Part shown: positions 32,083 to 35,441 of the stretch, one piece after another | Layout: each line of letters starts with the position of its first letter | Numbering within the stretch: the stretch's first letter is position 1 | Assembly: GCA_947452525.1 (NCBI GenBank) | Contig: CANGCW010000002.1 | Span: forward strand, 1-35,441 | Reading direction: 5' to 3' | Origin: Actinomycetota bacterium | GTDB taxonomy: Bacteria; Actinomycetota; Actinomycetes; Nanopelagicales; Nanopelagicaceae | DNA: 35,441 bases | Notes under the pieces: generated by a model | The model's input: the letters and a program-made list of their open reading frames with translations, nothing else | Told to the model about the DNA's origin: nothing | The model's database searches: none | Translations under genes and position numbers: made by a program

Positions 32083-32985
32083 TTAAGCGAGCACAGCGGC
32101 AATTGCCGCCGTATGGGCAGGGGTCGAGCCACAGCATGAGCCGACGGCATTGATCCCCAACTCCTTCATCTGGCGTGCATAGGTCGCCATCTCCTCAGGG
32201 GTTCCCTCGTATATAAAGGTATCCCCGACCAGCTTAGGTAGGCCTGAATTGGACTGGGTAATAAGGAATACGCCTGAATCAGCCGTGGGGGCGCCTGACT
32301 TATCCCGCTCGGCGGCTAGTTCTCCGGCAATCACCAGCATCTCATCGACCCCGCGGCCGCAGTTCGCGCCAATGATGCGAACGCCCAGGGCTGAGAGGGC
32401 AGCGACCGCCATCCCTGGCTTTACCCCCATCATCGTCCGAAGGTTGGTATCAAAGGAGAGGGTTGTGGCGATCGGGAGCCCGGGTGCCACGGCTTGGGCG
32501 GCTTTCACCGCCGCCTCTATCTCGCCCAAATCACTCATAGTCTCAATGAGGATTCCATCCACTCCGCCCTCAGCGAGCGCAGCAATCTGTTCAGCAAAAA
32601 TCTCTTGAGCGCCCTTGAGGCTCAGCGTGCCCATCGGCTCCATTAACTCACCACTCGGTCCAACATCGCCCATGACAAATGTTCCGGGGTGGCGATCTGC
32701 GACGCGCCGAGCAATCTGCGCACCCGCAATATTTAACTCAGCGAGGCGATCCTCAAGCCCATGCATCTGCAGACGGCCACGAGTTCCACCAAAGGTATTT
32801 GTTGTAATCATGCGAGCGCCGGCTGCGGCATATTGCTCGAGCACATCTTCAACGCGGTCTGGATGTTCAACATTCCAGAGTTCAGGAGCTCCGCCGTCGG
32901 TCAGGCCAACGTTCTGCAGCATCGTCCCCATGGCACCATCAACAGCTAGTACGCCCTTACTCAACGCCTCATAAAGCGCGCTCAT
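32083..32985 (-). CDS. Homocysteine S-methyltransferase family protein
   Basis: A 300-residue Hcy-methyltransferase barrel (MetH N-domain/BHMT/MmuM type). The zinc-thiolate ligands are C209 in GANCG and C284/C285 in GSCCGSTPAH; the N-terminus has LAVDGAMGTMLQ and NTFGGTRGRL. It transfers a methyl group to homocysteine to make methionine. The methyl donor is not determined: betaine, dimethylglycine, or methyl-MtgC (used as in MetH) are all possible in this setting. It is coupled by TAATG to the 97-residue gene upstream and lies 53 bases before the GntR gene, so it may be in the same transcript. It could recycle part of the betaine methyl groups into methionine. Confidence 0.88.
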   Translation of the reverse strand: MSALYEALSKGVLAVDGAMGTMLQNVGLTDGGAPELWNVEHPDRVEDVLEQYAAAGARMITTNTFGGTRGRLQMHGLEDRLAELNIAGAQIARRVADRHPGTFVMGDVGPSGELMEPMGTLSLKGAQEIFAEQIAALAEGGVDGILIETMSDLGEIEAAVKAAQAVAPGLPIATTLSFDTNLRTMMGVKPGMAVAALSALGVRIIGANCGRGVDEMLVIAGELAAERDKSGAPTADSGVFLITQSNSGLPKLVGDTFIYEGTPEEMATYARQMKELGINAVGSCCGSTPAHTAAIAAVLA

Positions 32986-33278
32986 TACTGAACCAAACTC
33001 TCAAGGTATGCGTTGACTTCGGCGTCGCCAAACTTCTCTTCTAACTCCTTGGCCGTTTTTTCGGCGACTTCGAGCGGTGAGCCATCGCTCTCCACCCACT
33101 CGCTCTTGCTCCATCCATTCATATATGCATCCGCATCGATAGCGCCCATACGCATGGCGGCTTCATCAATCGCCTCCTGCAAACGGCTCGCGAGGGAGAC
33201 CTTTACCTGCTCTTCGCCTTCTCGGGCAACGACTAATGAAGGTAGAGAATTCCACCATGTGATTTGATACTGAGCCAT
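32985..33278 (-). CDS. Small conserved protein, PF13769-like ('virulence factor' family)
   Basis: A 97-residue acidic protein with the N-terminal YQITWWNSLPSLVVA and a helical remainder (IDEAAMRMG, ADAYMNGWSKSEW, EVAEKTAKELEEKFGD). From memory this resembles the small family annotated 'virulence factor' (PF13769), a misleading label: members commonly sit next to homocysteine methyltransferase, MTHFR and DUF1638 genes in alphaproteobacteria. Here it is coupled to the homocysteine methyltransferase by a TAATG junction, so a role with that enzyme or the corrinoid pathway is more sensible than virulence. No catalytic residues are obvious. ATG 33278 follows GGGGAGATGAG. The divergent modA starts only 31 bases away. 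Confidence 0.65.
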   Translation of the reverse strand: MAQYQITWWNSLPSLVVAREGEEQVKVSLASRLQEAIDEAAMRMGAIDADAYMNGWSKSEWVESDGSPLEVAEKTAKELEEKFGDAEVNAYLESLVQ

Positions 33279-33297
33279 CTCATCTCCCCGATTGATT

Positions 33298-33303
33298 TAC
33301 TCT
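33298..33303 (+). promoter_or_regulatory. Possible -10 element of a leaderless modA transcript
   Basis: TACTCT (TAnnnT form) is separated by six bases from the modA ATG at 33310, the spacing expected if transcription begins at the start codon. No Shine-Dalgarno precedes this ATG, and the divergent gap is only 31 bases, so a leaderless mRNA would explain both. The evidence is positional only. Confidence 0.35.
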
Positions 33304-33309
33304 TACTGC

Positions 33310-34074
33310 ATGAAGGCGAATTCCAAAATAACGACAGTGTTCGCGAGTATCTCGCTCATTTTGGTAGGTGCATTCTATTCTCCTGATACCCCTATCGCTA
33401 GTGCCGACTCGACACTCACTGTCTTCGCGGCTTCCAGCATGAGCGAAGTACTGACCAAAATTGGCAGTGATTACAGAAGGGCTAATCCGGGCACAAGTAT
33501 TACATTCTCTTTCCTAGCCTCCTCCGCCTTGGCAACACAGATCAATAACGGCGCCCCAGCTGATCTCTTCATCTCCGCCTCGCTCGTTGATATCCAGAAG
33601 GTGAGGTCAAAGATCTCAACGATTACTCCCTTCCTGAAGAATCGCGTTGTGATTGGGGTTCCTAAGCACTCGGCGCTCCTCCGAAGCAAAGACTTGAACA
33701 GCTCCTCTGTTAAATGGATTCAATGCGTACACACCGCACCATGTGGAGTTGCTGCAGATACCGCACTAGCCGCCGAGCGGGTCGTGACAGGAAAGCCAGT
33801 CTCATTAGAGGCAAACGCTTCTGCTGTTGTCGCAAAGGTCTTAGCCGGTGAGGCGGATGCGGGAATTATGTACCACACCGATGTCATGGCTCACTCGAAG
33901 GAGCTGCGCGCGATTGGATTTAGGAAAGGGGCCTCTGCCCAAACGACCTACGCGCTAGGTGTTATTGATTCGAGCGCGAATGTCTCGAGTGCTGAGCTCT
34001 TTAAGGCGTACATCATCTCTCCTAAGGTGCTGACATATCTCAACCACCGCGGCTTCACTCTCATTTCAAAGTAA
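33310..34074 (+). CDS. modA: Molybdate ABC transporter substrate-binding protein
   Basis: A 254-residue ModA. Signal peptide at residues 1-30 (MKANSK, hydrophobic core, PIASADS cleavage region); the mature part opens with the ModA hallmark TVFAASSMSEVLTKIG and continues with FSFLASSALATQINNGAPADLFISA, whose Ser residues hold the oxyanion. EADAGIMYHTD near residue 190 is another family motif. It binds molybdate (or tungstate) outside the membrane for ModB. ATG 33310 is chosen over TTG 33292. Supply of molybdenum to the formate dehydrogenase is the obvious role in this window. modB follows nine bases later. Confidence 0.92.
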   Translation: MKANSKITTVFASISLILVGAFYSPDTPIASADSTLTVFAASSMSEVLTKIGSDYRRANPGTSITFSFLASSALATQINNGAPADLFISASLVDIQKVRSKISTITPFLKNRVVIGVPKHSALLRSKDLNSSSVKWIQCVHTAPCGVAADTALAAERVVTGKPVSLEANASAVVAKVLAGEADAGIMYHTDVMAHSKELRAIGFRKGASAQTTYALGVIDSSANVSSAELFKAYIISPKVLTYLNHRGFTLISK

Positions 34075-34083
34075 CCTATCCCT

Positions 34084-34872
34084 GTGAAGAGGCGCGTCGA
34101 CAAGTTATCAGGCAGTGTCGCCGTTCTTGCCGCGCTCGTCATCGCTCTTCCGATTTTTGCTATTCTGCAGAGAGTCTCATGGAGCAATTTCTTATCCGGA
34201 CTAAAGAGTAACGATTCGCTCTCTGCTATTTACTTGACTCTTTGGAGTTCTCTCCTCGCCACGGCCATCTGCATCTTTCTAGGAGTGCCACTTGGTTGGT
34301 ATCTCGCACGAGGAGAGGAACGATTCACCAAACTTCTCCGCCCCGTTGTTCTCGCTCCGATTGTTCTCCCACCAACTGTCGCAGGTATGGCGCTACTTGC
34401 ACTCATGGGTCGCCGTGGCTTGCTTGGCCAATTTATTTACAATGCGACAGGTTGGGCTGCACCATTCACCAGCGTCGCAGTAGTCCTCGCAGGGATCTTT
34501 GTTGGGCTTCCATTTCTTACGCTCATTGTTGAATCCGGATTTCGCAAACTCTCCCCTGAGATTGAGGATGCTGCGATCACCGATCGCGCAACCAACTTCC
34601 ATCTCTTCTCACTCATTGCGCTGCCTCAATCCCGAAGTGTGATTGCAACTGGCGCAGTGCTCGCCTGGGCGCGATCTGTTGGCGAGTTCGGAGCGACAAT
34701 GATGTTTGCAGGTTCGTTACCTGGCACTACGCAGACTTGGTCGATGCAGGTCTATCAGCAAATGGAGAGTGACCCATCCAGCGCTTATGCGTTAAGTGCA
34801 GTAATGATCTTCATAGCGATCGCAGTGATTTATGCATTGCGCAACCAACTTCGGAGCGCCTTTACCTCTTAG
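34084..34872 (+). CDS. modB: Molybdate ABC transporter permease
   Basis: A 262-residue permease with about five or six membrane segments and the ModB-type docking loop EIEDAAITDRATNFHLFSLIALP (an EAA variant, about residues 160-180), plus ARSVGEFGATMMFAGSLPG, which is typical of molybdate/sulfate permeases. It begins with GTG 34084. The expected third gene, the ATPase modC, does not follow: the next gene is moeA on the opposite strand, whose stop overlaps the modB stop by four bases (TTAG shared). The ATPase must be encoded elsewhere or borrowed from another transporter. Confidence 0.93.
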   Translation: MKRRVDKLSGSVAVLAALVIALPIFAILQRVSWSNFLSGLKSNDSLSAIYLTLWSSLLATAICIFLGVPLGWYLARGEERFTKLLRPVVLAPIVLPPTVAGMALLALMGRRGLLGQFIYNATGWAAPFTSVAVVLAGIFVGLPFLTLIVESGFRKLSPEIEDAAITDRATNFHLFSLIALPQSRSVIATGAVLAWARSVGEFGATMMFAGSLPGTTQTWSMQVYQQMESDPSSAYALSAVMIFIAIAVIYALRNQLRSAFTS

Positions 34873-35441
34873 AAACGTGGGATGGGAAGCCAGCGCGCGG
34901 ATCCACCTACGGGGGTCTTCCCCGCGTTCAGCACCGCAAAGCCAGTTGAATGAGCCAGGCCGCGCAACATATTGCTACCAATCTTCTGTGCTGGATAGAA
35001 CTTTCCATCTTCAATAACGCCTGCTACGAGGCGATTGAATTCAGCTGGACTCTCGAGCTCTTCGCCAAGCACAACTTCAGCTAATTCGTGAGAGAAGTTC
35101 AACCCTTGTAGTGATGCAATGAGTGGCTGACCAAGCGAGGCGATACAGACGAGTGCCGATTGCGGATTACCCGGCAGTCCTAGGTAGGCAACACGCCGCC
35201 CGGTTGAATCAGCTAACTCTGCAAGAAGCGATGGATGGCCGGGACGAGCCTTTACGCGATCTATTAAATATGTAGCGCCAAGCTCATCGAGAAGTGGATG
35301 AACATGATCGCGGGGACCATCTGCTGTTCCGCCAGTTGTAACGATGAGATCTACCTTATCCACAACTTCTTTAACCGCATCCACGAGTGATGAGAACTCA
35401 TCATCGATAAAGCGCTCAACAACCACCTCTACCCCGAGAAG
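34869..35441 (-). CDS. moeA: Molybdopterin molybdenumtransferase MoeA, C-terminal part, cut by window edge
   Basis: The minus-strand frame is open from the right edge (codons LLGVEVVVERF...) to the TAA at 34869, giving 190 residues. The MoCF-biosynthesis signature VDLIVTTGGTADGPRDHV is near the visible N-terminal end, followed by FLGLPGNP-like YLGLPGNPQSALV and the MoeA C-terminal domain ending ARWLPIPRF. MoeA inserts molybdate into adenylylated molybdopterin. GGTADGPRD differs from the common GGVSVGxxD form, so it may be from an actinobacterial MoeA subgroup. It is convergent with modB and complements MoaD and FdhD elsewhere in the window in building the cofactor of formate dehydrogenase. 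Confidence 0.87.
   Translation of the reverse strand, partial: LLGVEVVVERFIDDEFSSLVDAVKEVVDKVDLIVTTGGTADGPRDHVHPLLDELGATYLIDRVKARPGHPSLLAELADSTGRRVAYLGLPGNPQSALVCIASLGQPLIASLQGLNFSHELAEVVLGEELESPAEFNRLVAGVIEDGKFYPAQKIGSNMLRGLAHSTGFAVLNAGKTPVGGSARWLPIPRF

Overview
The window looks like a catabolic island from a compact, mid-GC (about half G+C by eye) bacterial chromosome. No 16S or other phylogenetic marker is present. The FdsGBA-type formate dehydrogenase, abundant GTG starts and likely near-leaderless promoters are compatible with a streamlined, probably aerobic actinobacterium (a freshwater Nanopelagicales-like lineage would fit), but that assignment is an inference of modest confidence. 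Genes are packed extremely tightly: many start/stop pairs overlap as TAATG or ATGA, three convergent gene pairs overlap at their 3' ends, and no gene-free stretch exceeds 180 bases. I see no tRNA, rRNA, insertion sequence, CRISPR array or phage gene.

Layout. (a) 1-3410, minus strand: a five-gene run reading DinB-like protein, alpha/beta hydrolase, two EamA-type drug/metabolite exporters, and the start of a FAD-dependent amine oxidase that leaves the left edge. (b) 3457-4664, plus: MoaD and a cysteine-synthase-family enzyme. (c) 14167-4648, minus: MttB-superfamily glycine betaine methyltransferase (mtgB), betaine aldehyde dehydrogenase, betaine ABC transporter (ATPase, fused double permease, binding protein), choline dehydrogenase, and FdhD. 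(d) 14347-20445, plus, divergent from (c): IclR regulator, corrinoid protein (mtgC), MetV, MetF, methyl-corrinoid:THF methyltransferase (mtgA), RACo-type corrinoid activator, DUF1638 protein. (e) 33278-20428, minus: small PF13769-like protein, homocysteine methyltransferase, GntR/FCD regulator, dimethylglycine dehydrogenase-like flavoprotein, EtfB, EtfA, formate-THF ligase, and the three subunits of an NAD-linked formate dehydrogenase. (f) 33310-35441: ModA and ModB (plus) and MoeA (minus, cut by the right edge).

Read together, regions c-e encode an almost complete choline/glycine betaine methyl-oxidation system. Choline is oxidised to betaine (BetA, BADH) or betaine is imported. MtgB moves one methyl to the cobalamin of MtgC, MtgA moves it to THF, and RACo keeps the corrinoid in the Co(I) state. 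MetVF would oxidise methyl-THF. The dimethylglycine formed is demethylated by the DmgDH-ETF flavoprotein system, giving methylene-THF. Formyl-THF is converted by Fhs (with ATP gain) to formate, which the molybdenum FDH oxidises to CO2 with NADH. Genes for molybdate uptake, molybdopterin synthesis and FDH sulfuration (ModAB, MoeA, MoaD, FdhD) lie on both sides. FolD, a separate sarcosine oxidase, ModC and cobalamin synthesis are not in the window.

The most striking non-coding signal is a 17-bp inverted repeat of the form GTTCCA-N5-TGGAAC. It occurs in the iclR/mtgB divergent promoter, in degenerate form upstream of the betaine-binding protein, and upstream of the cysteine-synthase-like gene, and it probably defines a local IclR regulon. 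A separate perfect 25-bp palindrome sits just upstream of the GntR gene.
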